From the NCBI RefSeq assembly GCF_014203595.1, contig NZ_JACHJK010000002.1, positions 496,001-560,000 on the forward strand: a stretch of DNA of 64,000 bases, in the 5' to 3' direction. Under the pieces are notes generated by a model. The model searched no databases and had not been told where the DNA came from. It worked only from the letters and a program-made list of their open reading frames with translations. Source of the DNA: Streptomyces echinatus (GTDB lineage: Bacteria; Actinomycetota; Actinomycetes; Streptomycetales; Streptomycetaceae). Both the position numbers and the translations under genes were made by a program. Positions 15,181 to 23,455 of the stretch are shown in pieces; positions within the stretch are counted from its first letter, which is position 1; each line of letters opens with the position of its first letter.

Positions 15181-17616
15181 ATGGCACAGGGCACGGTCCA
15201 GGTGACCCACACCGGTACCTCGCGGTGGCGGCGCCGCACGGGTGAGTACGCTTCGCTCGCCGCCGCCCTGGAGGCCGCCGCCGAAGGCGACGTCCTCACC
15301 ATCGCCCCGGGCACGTACCGGGAGAACCTCGTCCTCCAGCGGGCGGTGACACTCCGTGGGCCCGAGGGCTCGCCCGGCTCGGTGCGGATCGCGCCCGTGG
15401 ACGGGGTGCCGCTCGTCGTGCGGGCCTCGGCCGTGGTGCAGGACCTGCACGTGGAGGGCCAGGACGCGGCGGCGCCCGCACTGCTGGTCGAGGAGGGCAC
15501 GCCCGAGCTGCTGGACCTGCGGATCGTCACCCGGTCCGCCGTCGGCATCGAGGTGCGCGGCGGCGCGCGTCCCACCGTGCGCCGGTGCACCGTCGACAAC
15601 CCGGCCGGCATCGGCATCGCCGTACTCGACGGCGGCGGCGGGGTGTTCGAGGAGTGCGAGGTCGTCGCGGCCGGACAGGCGGGCGTGGCGGTCCGTGGCG
15701 GGGGCCGTCCGCGCCTGGAGCGCTGCCGGGTGCACCACGCCTCGGGCACCGGGCTCACCGCGACCGGAGAGAACTCCGCGCTGGAGGCCGTGGGGTGCGA
15801 GATCTACGAGGTGCGCGGCTCCGGGGTGCAGATCACTCAGCGCGCCACCGCGCACCTGACCGACTGCGATGTGCACCGCACCACCGCCGACGGCATCACC
15901 CTGGACACCGACGCGGTGCTCACGCTCGCCGACTGCCGCATCCACGACATCCCGGAGAACGCGGTCGACCTGCGTTCACGCTCGGTGCTCACGCTGACCC
16001 GGACGACGGTCCGTCAGTTCGGGCGCAACGGCCTGTCGGTGTGGGACCCGGGGACCCGGGTGGACGCCAACCAGTGCGAGATCTTCGACAGCACCGGCGA
16101 CTACCCGGCGGTGTGGGTGAGCGACGGGGCCACCGCCGTCCTCGACTCCTGCCGGGTGCACGACGTGCCGGACGCGCTGTTCGTGCTGGACCGTGGTTCC
16201 CGCGTGGACGTCGTCGACAGCGACCTGTCGCAGGTGCGCAACACGGCGGTGTCGGTCAGCGACGGGGCGACGGCTCAGCTCGACGACTGCCGGATCAGGG
16301 AGGCCGCCACCGGTGCCTGGTTCCGCGACCACGGCAGCGGCGGCGCACTCGACAACTGCACTCTGGACGGCACCCAGACCGGAGTGATCGTCACCAAGGG
16401 CGCCGACCCGACCATCGAGCGCTGCACGGTCGACTCCCCCTCCGAGGCCGGTTTCTACGTCTCGGCGGGCGGCCGGGGCAGCTTCCTCGGCTGCCGGGTC
16501 ACCGGTAGCGGTGGTTACGGCTTCCATGTGATCGACGGCTGCCGTACGACGCTGCGCAGGTGCCGTACGGAACGGTGCGCGCGCGGGGGGTACGAGTTCG
16601 CCGACGGCGGCCCCGACGCCGGTTCCGGGACGGGACCGGTCGTGGAGGACTGCACCAGCGACGAGAGCGGCGGCCCCCGGACGCCCGCGGCCCGGGAGGC
16701 GGCCGTGCAGACGGTGACGCAGTCCGCCGGCCTGCTGGGCGCGTTCCCCGGGCAGCGGGCGGCTGAGCAGGAGCCGCCCGTCGCCGTCGCGGAACCGGCG
16801 CCGCAGCGGACGTCGAAGGTCGTGCTCGGAGAACTCGACGCGCTGGTGGGCCTGGAGAGCGTCAAGCGCGAGGTGCGGGCGCTGACCGACATGATCGAGG
16901 TGGGCCGGCGCCGGCAGCGGGCGGGGCTGAAGGCGGCCTCCGTCAAGCGGCATCTGGTCTTCACCGGCTCCCCCGGTACGGGCAAGACGACGGTCGCCCG
17001 GCTCTACGGCGAGATCCTCGCCTCGCTGGCCGTGCTGGAGAAGGGCCACCTGGTGGAGGTGTCCCGGGTGGACCTGGTCGGCGAGCACATCGGTTCCACC
17101 GCGATCCGCACCCAGGAGGCCTTCGAGCGGGCGCGCGGCGGTGTGCTGTTCATCGACGAGGCGTACGCGCTGTCCCCGGAGGACGCCGGGCGGGACTTCG
17201 GCAAGGAGGCCATCGACACGCTGGTGAAGCTGATGGAGGACCACCGGGACGCGGTGGTGGTGATCGTCGCCGGGTACACCGCGGAGATGGAGCGCTTCCT
17301 CTCCGTCAACCCGGGCGTGGCCTCACGCTTCTCCCGCACGATCACCTTCGGCGACTACGGCCCCGAGGAGCTGCTGCGGATCGTGGAGCAGCAGGCCGAC
17401 GAGCACGAGTACCGGCTGGCACCGGGCGCGTCCGAGGCGTTGCTGAAGTACTTCACGGCGATCCCGAAGGGTCCCGCGTTCGGCAACGGCCGCACCGCCC
17501 GGCAGACGTTCGAGGCCATGGTGGAGCGTCACGCGAGCCGTGTCGCCCAGCTCCCCGACCCGACCACCGACGACCTGACCCTGCTGTACGCGGAGGATCT
17601 GCCGGAGCTGCCCTGA
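15181..17616 (+). CDS. Beta-helix repeat protein fused to a CbxX/CfqX-type AAA+ ATPase
   Basis: This is an 811-residue two-part protein. Residues ~20-500 form a right-handed parallel beta-helix of about twenty 22-24-residue rungs with recurring DC-x-(I/V)-H patterns and a starting TIAPGTYRENLVL block. A Pro/Glu/Ala linker (~500-545) leads to a AAA+ domain with GSPGTGKTT (Walker A, ~residue 595) and GVLFIDEAYAL (Walker B, ~654). Sensor/arginine region NPGVASRFSRTI and a C-terminal lid with FGNGRTARQTFE follow. The ATPase resembles CbbX and EccA-type proteins. The helix may bind a polymer or protein partner that the ATPase remodels (inference). There is no signal peptide, so it is probably cytoplasmic. 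Confidence 0.85.
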   Translation: MAQGTVQVTHTGTSRWRRRTGEYASLAAALEAAAEGDVLTIAPGTYRENLVLQRAVTLRGPEGSPGSVRIAPVDGVPLVVRASAVVQDLHVEGQDAAAPALLVEEGTPELLDLRIVTRSAVGIEVRGGARPTVRRCTVDNPAGIGIAVLDGGGGVFEECEVVAAGQAGVAVRGGGRPRLERCRVHHASGTGLTATGENSALEAVGCEIYEVRGSGVQITQRATAHLTDCDVHRTTADGITLDTDAVLTLADCRIHDIPENAVDLRSRSVLTLTRTTVRQFGRNGLSVWDPGTRVDANQCEIFDSTGDYPAVWVSDGATAVLDSCRVHDVPDALFVLDRGSRVDVVDSDLSQVRNTAVSVSDGATAQLDDCRIREAATGAWFRDHGSGGALDNCTLDGTQTGVIVTKGADPTIERCTVDSPSEAGFYVSAGGRGSFLGCRVTGSGGYGFHVIDGCRTTLRRCRTERCARGGYEFADGGPDAGSGTGPVVEDCTSDESGGPRTPAAREAAVQTVTQSAGLLGAFPGQRAAEQEPPVAVAEPAPQRTSKVVLGELDALVGLESVKREVRALTDMIEVGRRRQRAGLKAASVKRHLVFTGSPGTGKTTVARLYGEILASLAVLEKGHLVEVSRVDLVGEHIGSTAIRTQEAFERARGGVLFIDEAYALSPEDAGRDFGKEAIDTLVKLMEDHRDAVVVIVAGYTAEMERFLSVNPGVASRFSRTITFGDYGPEELLRIVEQQADEHEYRLAPGASEALLKYFTAIPKGPAFGNGRTARQTFEAMVERHASRVAQLPDPTTDDLTLLYAEDLPELP

Positions 17617-17622
17617 GCGCCC

Positions 17623-17657
17623 GGGCAGCCCGGGCTGCCCGGGCAGCCCGGGCAGCC
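17623..17657. terminator. Perfect GC-rich palindrome after the AAA+ gene
   Basis: 17623-17640 is a perfect 18-bp palindrome (gggcagccc/gggctgccc), followed by another gggcagcccgggcagcc copy. It sits seven bases after the stop codon and between convergent genes. This fits a U-tract-less Streptomyces terminator acting in both directions. Confidence 0.6.
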
Positions 17658-17705
17658 GCACCGGCTTCCCACTCCTCCGCGCCGCAGGTCCAGGGGGCCG
17701 CGGGG

Positions 17706-18134
17706 CTAGAGGTTGTCGCCCCAGCCGCCCTGGATCATCGTCTGGAACGCCCACTTACCGTCCCGCCGGAGCAGGATGTCGGCGTACCGGAGCCGCTGGG
17801 AGTGGCCGTCGACGGTCATGGTCGAGTCCGTGAAGACGACGGCCATGGCGGAGGACAGGAACACCGGTGTCCGGGTGGACTCGAACGCGATGTCCTGGCT
17901 TCCCTCGCCCATCACCTGGGTCATGGTCGCGACGAACCGCTCCCGGTCCCACTGCGCCGATCGGCCGTCGCCCGCGGAGTCGTCGCTCACGAGGTTGAGC
18001 GGGAAGACCGCCAGGTCCGCCATCCGCTCGACATCCCGCTTGCCGCTCGCCGCGTCGTACGCCGCGAACCAGGCGTCCAGGCTCGCGCGGTCCTCGTCGG
18101 TCGGGCTGTATCCGGTGTCGGGCAGGAAGGTCAT
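17706..18134 (-). CDS. SnoaL/NTF2-like fold protein
   Basis: This 142-residue protein has the cone-shaped NTF2/ketosteroid-isomerase pattern: an N-terminal helix pair (SLDAWFAAYDAASGKRDVERMADL), then beta-strands ending in LRYADILLRRDGKWAFQTMIQGGWG. Family members act as isomerases, cyclases or dehydratases, or are non-catalytic. No diagnostic active-site set is certain here. ATG 18134 has a strong gaaggag ribosome-binding site. The upstream DNA carries operator-like inverted repeats (18178-18251) but there is no adjacent regulator gene. Confidence 0.75.
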   Translation of the reverse strand: MTFLPDTGYSPTDEDRASLDAWFAAYDAASGKRDVERMADLAVFPLNLVSDDSAGDGRSAQWDRERFVATMTQVMGEGSQDIAFESTRTPVFLSSAMAVVFTDSTMTVDGHSQRLRYADILLRRDGKWAFQTMIQGGWGDNL

Positions 18135-18177
18135 ACGGGCTCCTTCGGTGGGAGGGGAAGCCGAATCGGTCGAGCCA

Positions 18178-18251
18178 ACTAGTCAAGTTTGCCTAGCGGA
18201 CTCACGTTGTGAGAGTACACCTCTTCGCCTCACTGGTAAAACTTGATTAGT
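18178..18251. promoter_or_regulatory. Spaced inverted repeats upstream of the NTF2-like gene
   Basis: actagtcaagttt (18178-18190) and aaacttgattagt (18239-18251) are inverted copies with one mismatch. Between them is ctcac-gtt-gtgag (18201-18213), a perfect inverted repeat. All lie 44-117 bp upstream of ATG 18134 in an unusually AT-rich stretch. They look like operator sites of a MarR- or HxlR-type regulator, which is an inference from shape. Confidence 0.5.
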
Positions 18252-18272
18252 GAAGCCCTCGACGTGACGGGG

Positions 18273-21005
18273 TCACGTCCCCTGCTCCGGGCGCTGGCCG
18301 GGAAGTCCGGGGCACAGACGGGCGAGGAGCAACGCTCGTTCGCGGGTGAAGGCGGGGTCCGACTGGTAGTCGGAGTGGCCGAGGATCGGCGCCGGCAGCG
18401 GGTGGTCGGCGGTACGGCCGTAGGCGCGGGGGTCGGGCAGCGGCTCGTGGTCGACTTCCGGGGTCGCGTCGCCGGGGACGCGGACCGGGCCGCCGATGGG
18501 ATCGGTACGCCGGTAGAGGTTGCGCCAGCAGGCGATGTCATGGTGCAGCGCGGCGAGCGCGGGCGGCCCGAAGTGGGCCGGGAACCAGCGGCCGTACAGG
18601 CGCTCCAGCGGGGAGCCGTAGGTGAGCAGGGCGACCCGGCCGCGTACGGACGGCGGCAGTTGCCAGGCCGCCGCGGCGGCGAGGACGCTGCCCTGGGAGT
18701 GCCCGGACAGGACCAGCCGGCCTCCGGTGCGCCGGGTCCAGGTGGCCATGCGCCAGGTCAGGTCGGGCACCGCGCGCTCGGCGTAGCAGGGCGGCGCGAA
18801 GGGGTGGGCGGCGCGCGGCCAGAAGGTGCCGACGTCCCAGAGGATGCCGATGGTCCGCCGTGCCGAGGCGTCCTTGTAGGCGCGTCTGCCCCAGGTCACG
18901 AAGAGCAGGAAGCCGAGTCCGACCAGCCAGGAGCCCAGTGCCTGGGAGGTCTCGGCCACGGCCCGGACGACATGGTGGGTGCGGTGGGCCGCGCCGTCGG
19001 GCGTCTTCCCGGTGGCCAGGGCACCGATCAGCGCACCGGTGCCCAGCAGCAGGGTGGTGACGGTGAGGACGGTGACGACGAGGGGCACCCGGTCGGTGAG
19101 GGCGGCCATGGCCCGGGCATGCGCGATGGCCCGGGTGCGGGACGGGTCCTCGGGCTCCCCGGGGTGCTCGTGGCGCACACGGTCACGTTCGGCGCGGGCC
19201 AGCCGGGCGGTGCGCAGCGCGAGCAGCACGGCCAGGACCGACAGGACCGCGAAGGTCGGCGGGATGGCGGACGCCTGCCAGGTCAGCAGCACGGGCGGCC
19301 CGGCCAGGAGGGCACGGGTTCCGTCCAGCCAGTCGGCGACGCGCTGGGCGATCCCGCCGGACATCACACCGCCCAGCGCGCAGGCGAGCAGCGTGACGGC
19401 GGGACCGCCGAGGCCCCGCATCCCGGCACGCGGGTCGGGGCGGCGCCGGTACAGGTCCCGGGCCACGGCGCCGAGGGCGACGACGAGCAGGCCCTGGACC
19501 AGCATGAGGGCACCGAAGGCCGGGTCGCCGGGCAGCCGTCCGGTGGACCGCCAGCCGGGCCGGGACCAGCCGGCGTACACCACGCTGAGCAGCAGCAGGA
19601 CGAGCGCGACGAGCGGCAACGAGCGGACGAGGCGCCGGTCGAGCCGCCGGTCGAGCCGGTTCTCGCTGCGGCCCCGGCGGCAGACGACTCCCACCACCGC
19701 GACCGCCCAGACGAACAGGGCCGCGACCAGCGGTCGGCCGAGGGCCTCCAGGGCCGCGGGGCCGCCGGGCCGGTGGTCGAACCGGGCCGCCGGGGTGGCG
19801 ACGGCGGCGGCCACCGTGAGCAGGCCTGCCGCGGTGTGCGCCGCACGGAGCCGGGCGACCAGACGGCGCCCGTACCAGAACCCGGGCCGGATCAGCGCAC
19901 TGCCGTGCGCGCCCGACTCTGCCTCGTCACCGCCCGGTACAGGGTGGCGAGGACCCGCGCCGGGACCACCGGCACCCGCCCCACAACGGTGGGAACCCGG
20001 TCCGGCTCCGCCGCCGCCCGCTCCGGGGGCATCGCCGCCCGGCCCGGGCCCACGGGCGCACGACTCGGGATCGCAGGCAGGGGATCCGGGACCGCGCGCA
20101 CCCGCGCCCGGGTCGTCGTTGTCCGGCTGAGGTCCTTCGGCGCCCGCCACCGCCCCGGGGTCCTCGGTGTCCGTTCCCGTGGCGGCGGACAGTGGCCGTT
20201 GGGACTCGTACGCGTTCCAGGTGCGGTGCGAGAGGTACCAGAGCAGACCGGTCAGCGCGGCCGGCAGCACCGCGGCGAGGGCCAGCCGGCGGCCGGGCGC
20301 GCTCCACCAGCCCCCGGACCCGGCGGGCGCTCCGGGGGCCGCGGGCGACAGGAAGCCGAGCCAGGAGTGGCGGCGGACGCAGGCCCGGCTCCCCGCGCAC
20401 TGCCAGGCCACCAGGTCGAGGGCCACCTCGCAGGCGGCGGCCGCCAGCAGCACGGTCAGGGTGAGGGCCAAGAGCCGGACGAGGAGGCCGTAGAGCCGGA
20501 CGGTTCGCGGGCGGCCGGGTCCGGCGGGGCGCATCCAGTGGGCGAGGTTGACGACCATGAACGGCAGTAACAACAGCCACAGGGCGCGGCTGCCGTCACC
20601 GGAGGTGAGGTTGCACCAGACGTACGCCTCCCGGACCGGCCCGCGCCCGCGCTCCTTCCCGAGGTCCGCCACAGGCGGCCGCCCAAGGTCTCCCCCGGGC
20701 TCCTCCCCACGGTCTCTCCCCGGCTCCGTCCTCCCCGGGTCGCTCCCGGGATCGCGCGCTGAACCGCTCTCGGCGCCGGCGTCCGGGGCGGGCCCGGCGT
20801 CCTCGGCGCGCCGGAAGACGGCGGCCGTGTCGTCGCCGGTGACCCGGACCGTGCGCGGGTCACCGAGCATCTTCTCGGGCGTGGTCCCGCCGACTCCGTG
20901 CACCAGCAGTTCCAGGTCGGCCCCCGGCTCCGTCGGCCGCCCCGTGACCCGCTCCTCATACCGCCCCGCGCGGCGGAGCCGTGCACGTTCCACTGGTTCT
21001 CGCAC
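18273..21005 (-). CDS. Large multi-spanning membrane protein with split alpha/beta-hydrolase signature
   Basis: This ~910-residue protein begins with LELLVHGVGGTTPEKMLGDP (about residues 30-50), a strand plus HGVGG oxyanion-type loop. Long Gly/Pro-rich disordered stretches and roughly ten membrane segments follow (~130-680). A soluble part then contains RLVLSGHSQGSVLAA, a lipase-type nucleophile elbow with the putative Ser at ~770. The hydrolase fold would thus be interrupted by a membrane domain. The start is uncertain. GTG 21005 (acggggg upstream) is chosen, but GTG 20993 and an ATG at 21209 are in frame. The substrate is unknown; a lipid or ester role is inference. Confidence 0.65.
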   Translation of the reverse strand: MREPVERARLRRAGRYEERVTGRPTEPGADLELLVHGVGGTTPEKMLGDPRTVRVTGDDTAAVFRRAEDAGPAPDAGAESGSARDPGSDPGRTEPGRDRGEEPGGDLGRPPVADLGKERGRGPVREAYVWCNLTSGDGSRALWLLLLPFMVVNLAHWMRPAGPGRPRTVRLYGLLVRLLALTLTVLLAAAACEVALDLVAWQCAGSRACVRRHSWLGFLSPAAPGAPAGSGGWWSAPGRRLALAAVLPAALTGLLWYLSHRTWNAYESQRPLSAATGTDTEDPGAVAGAEGPQPDNDDPGAGARGPGSPACDPESCARGPGPGGDAPGAGGGGAGPGSHRCGAGAGGPGAGPRHPVPGGDEAESGAHGSALIRPGFWYGRRLVARLRAAHTAAGLLTVAAAVATPAARFDHRPGGPAALEALGRPLVAALFVWAVAVVGVVCRRGRSENRLDRRLDRRLVRSLPLVALVLLLLSVVYAGWSRPGWRSTGRLPGDPAFGALMLVQGLLVVALGAVARDLYRRRPDPRAGMRGLGGPAVTLLACALGGVMSGGIAQRVADWLDGTRALLAGPPVLLTWQASAIPPTFAVLSVLAVLLALRTARLARAERDRVRHEHPGEPEDPSRTRAIAHARAMAALTDRVPLVVTVLTVTTLLLGTGALIGALATGKTPDGAAHRTHHVVRAVAETSQALGSWLVGLGFLLFVTWGRRAYKDASARRTIGILWDVGTFWPRAAHPFAPPCYAERAVPDLTWRMATWTRRTGGRLVLSGHSQGSVLAAAAAWQLPPSVRGRVALLTYGSPLERLYGRWFPAHFGPPALAALHHDIACWRNLYRRTDPIGGPVRVPGDATPEVDHEPLPDPRAYGRTADHPLPAPILGHSDYQSDPAFTRERALLLARLCPGLPGQRPEQGT

Positions 21006-21080
21006 TTCCCCCGTGACGCCCTGACGTCTGTGTGCCGTGCGGGCTCCAGGATCTCCGGTCCGGCGGCCGTGTACACCTCT

Positions 21081-21110
21081 CGTCACGGAATCTCCCCGAT
21101 CCGTGTGACG
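21081..21110. promoter_or_regulatory. Inverted repeat in the divergent promoter region
   Basis: cgtcac and gtgacg arms, with nested acgga/tccgt, lie in the 286-bp gap between the large membrane protein (minus) and the DeoR regulator (plus). It may be an operator for the DeoR protein or a transcription-barrier hairpin. The evidence is symmetry only. Confidence 0.35.
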
Positions 21111-21291
21111 GCGGACGGGTCGGCCGACGGCCCGAGCCGGTGGTGTCCCGGGCCGGCAGGTGGTGGCGCAACCGGCACCGACCCGTGAAAGGATGGGACG
21201 CCCGCGCACTGCAGGACGGACGGAATTTCCTGGTCGGAGCCGGTGCGCCGGACGTGTCGGACGGTTGGGCGGCGAAAGGACCGGAGCGTAC

Positions 21292-22122
21292 GTGAGTGAG
21301 AATCAGAACCTCCTCGCGGAGCAGCGCCGCGCCCTGATCCTGGACGAGGTCCGGCGCCGGGGCGGGGTGCGGGTCAACGAACTGACCCGCAAGCTCGGCG
21401 TCTCGGACATGACCGTGCGCCGCGATCTGGACGCGCTGGCCCGCCAGGGCGTGCTGGAGAAGGTGCACGGCGGTGCGGTGCCGGTGGTCGAGGCGAGCAC
21501 CCACGAGCCGGGATTCGAGGCGAAGTCGGGGCTGGAGCTGACCGCCAAGGAGGACATCGCCCGCGCCGCGGCCCGCCTGGTCGTTCCGGGGGCGGCGATC
21601 GCCCTGTCCGGCGGTACCACGACGTACGCGCTCGCCCAGCAGTTGCTGGAGGTGCCGGACCTGACCGTGGTGACGAACTCGGTGCGGGTCGCGGACGTCT
21701 TCCACGCCGCGCAGCGCACGTCGGGGCAGCGCCAGGGCTCGGCCACGGTGGTGCTGACCGGCGGGGTCCGCACCCCGTCGGACTCGCTGGTCGGACCGGT
21801 GGCCGACCAGGCGATCGCCTCGCTCCACTTCGATCTGCTCTTCCTCGGCGTGCACGGCATATCGGTGGAGGCCGGTCTGTCCACGCCGAACCTCGCGGAG
21901 GCCGAGACCAACCGGCGGCTGGTGCACTCCGCGCGCCGGGTCGTGGTGGTCGCCGACCACACCAAGTGGGGCACGGTGGGCCTGAGTTCCTTCGCCGCGC
22001 TGGATCAGGTGGACACGCTGGTGACCGACGCGGGCCTGCCCGCCGAGGCGCGCGCGGAGATCTCCGAGCATCTGCGGGTGGTCGTGGCGGGAGAGCCCGG
22101 GGAAGACGCCGCAGACATCTGA
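21292..22122 (+). CDS. DeoR/GlpR-family transcriptional regulator
   Basis: This 276-residue regulator has an N-terminal helix-turn-helix: QRRALILDEVRRRGGVRVNELTRKLGVSDMTVRRDLDAL, then the hinge LEKVHGGA that is diagnostic of DeoR proteins. The C-terminal DeoRC sensor has ALSGGTTTYALA, VVTNSVRVADVF, VLTGGVR, FLGVHGIS, and VVADHTKWG. It would bind a phosphorylated sugar and repress a carbohydrate or nucleoside gene set. No sugar gene is adjacent, so the target is unclear. GTG 21292 has aaagga upstream, and longer in-frame extensions lack family similarity. Confidence 0.88.
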   Translation: MSENQNLLAEQRRALILDEVRRRGGVRVNELTRKLGVSDMTVRRDLDALARQGVLEKVHGGAVPVVEASTHEPGFEAKSGLELTAKEDIARAAARLVVPGAAIALSGGTTTYALAQQLLEVPDLTVVTNSVRVADVFHAAQRTSGQRQGSATVVLTGGVRTPSDSLVGPVADQAIASLHFDLLFLGVHGISVEAGLSTPNLAEAETNRRLVHSARRVVVVADHTKWGTVGLSSFAALDQVDTLVTDAGLPAEARAEISEHLRVVVAGEPGEDAADI

Positions 22123-22189
22123 GGCACCCTCAGCTATGGTGGCCGCCCGGTCGACCGCGCCACGGGAGTGGCACAAGGGGGTTACGTCC

Positions 22190-22663
22190 ATGGCTCGTCG
22201 TCTGCGCCCGGTGGATCTCGGCTTCGTCGCGACCGCGCCGGTGCGGCTGGTCTTCGCGCGGGAGATCTCCGCGTCCCCCGAGCGGGTCTTCCACGCGCTC
22301 GCCGACGACGTGCCCGGCTGGCCGCAGTGGTTCTCTGCCGTGAAGCTCGCCCGGGTCACCGACGGCGGCGCCGGGCGGGAGATACGGCTCAGGGGCGGGA
22401 CGCGCTTCGAGGAGACGGTGCTCGTGGCGAAGGAGCCCGAGGTGTACGCCTACCGTGTCGACACCACCAACGCGCCGGGCGCCCGCGCCCTGGTCGAGGA
22501 GTGGCGCCTCGCTCCCCGGGGCACCGGCACCCGGGTGCAGTGGACCTTCGCCGCCGACGGCACGGCACCGTTCCGGGCCGTCCTCGGCCTGGCCCGCCCG
22601 GGCCTGGGCCGCGCCTTCCGGGACGCGGTGACGTCCCTGGACCGGCGCGTGGGGGCGCTCTGA
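22190..22663 (+). CDS. SRPBCC (START-like) fold protein
   Basis: This 157-residue protein has the polyketide-cyclase/SRPBCC pattern: EISASPERVFHALADDVPGWPQWF, VTDGGAGREIRLRGGTRFEETVL, VEEWRLAPRGTGTRVQWTF and a C-terminal helix. The fold makes a hydrophobic cavity for lipids or aromatic compounds, and the ligand is unknown. It lies 67 bp after the DeoR gene on the same strand, so co-transcription is possible. Its TGA stop directly abuts the stop codon of the convergent crotonase (tgatca), leaving no gap. Confidence 0.8.
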   Translation: MARRLRPVDLGFVATAPVRLVFAREISASPERVFHALADDVPGWPQWFSAVKLARVTDGGAGREIRLRGGTRFEETVLVAKEPEVYAYRVDTTNAPGARALVEEWRLAPRGTGTRVQWTFAADGTAPFRAVLGLARPGLGRAFRDAVTSLDRRVGAL

Positions 22664-23455
22664 TCAGCCGGTGCCGCGGGCCTGGTGCGACTCGGCCACG
22701 ACAGCGGCCATGAGTTCCGCGTCCAGCACGGAGACGTCGGCCAGGCGGGAGGCGGCGGACAGCGAGTTGAGCAGCGTCTTGGTGACGCGCAGTGCGGCCG
22801 GGGGGCGGCGGACGATGGGCCGGGCCCAGTCGGCGACGGCCGCGTCGAGCTCATGAGCGGGGACGACCCGCTGCAGGATGGACAGGTACTGGGCCTCCGT
22901 CGCGGTGAAGGCGCGGCCGGTGAGGACGAGTTCGCGGACTCGTGCGGCACCGGCCTCGTTGATGAGGCGAGGCAGGAGGCCGCCCCAGGCGGTGGGCAGT
23001 CCGAGGGCGAGTTCGGGCAGCCGGAAGGTCGCGTCCTCGGATCCGACCCGCAGATCACAGGCGAGCGCCAGGGCCATGCCGGCGCCGATCACCTTGCCGT
23101 GGACACGGGCGATGGTGACGGCCGGGTTCGCGGTCAGGGCGTCGCAGACGCGCTGCGCCTTGATTCCCGACATGCGGATGCCGCTGCCCGTGGGATCGTG
23201 GGCGAGATGCCGGGTGAACTCGCCGCGGTCCCCGCCGAGGCAGAAGTCGTCGCCGCTCCCGGTGAGCACGACCACCCGGACCGCCGGGTCCTGGTCCTGC
23301 AGCACCGCCAGCAGGTCGTCCAGCATGGTGTCGGTGACCGCGTTGCCCTGCTCGGGGGTGTTCAGCTCGATGGTGAGAACGGGGCCCTCCCGGAAGGTCC
23401 GCAGGGTCTGCCGTACGGCACCGGCCGGGAGGGCTCCGAAGGAGAGGGCGGTCAT
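22664..23455 (-). CDS. Enoyl-CoA hydratase/isomerase (crotonase) family
   Basis: This 263-residue crotonase has LTGSGDDFCLGGDRGEF for the first oxyanion/CoA site, VHGKVIGAGMALALACDLRVGSEDATF for the second, and LPELALGLPTAWGGLLPRLI holding the conserved Glu. The family acts on acyl-CoA thioesters by hydration, isomerisation or related chemistry. ATG 23455 overlaps the TGA of the P450 gene by four bases (ATGA), so the two are translationally coupled and probably act in the same pathway. That pathway is unknown. Confidence 0.85.
   Translation of the reverse strand: MTALSFGALPAGAVRQTLRTFREGPVLTIELNTPEQGNAVTDTMLDDLLAVLQDQDPAVRVVVLTGSGDDFCLGGDRGEFTRHLAHDPTGSGIRMSGIKAQRVCDALTANPAVTIARVHGKVIGAGMALALACDLRVGSEDATFRLPELALGLPTAWGGLLPRLINEAGAARVRELVLTGRAFTATEAQYLSILQRVVPAHELDAAVADWARPIVRRPPAALRVTKTLLNSLSAASRLADVSVLDAELMAAVVAESHQARGTG

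Noticed and set aside
18243-20570. 775-codon plus-strand open frame opposite the large membrane protein
   Set aside because: Composition is Gly/Arg/Gln-rich with no domain; the minus-strand frame has membrane helices and a lipase motif.
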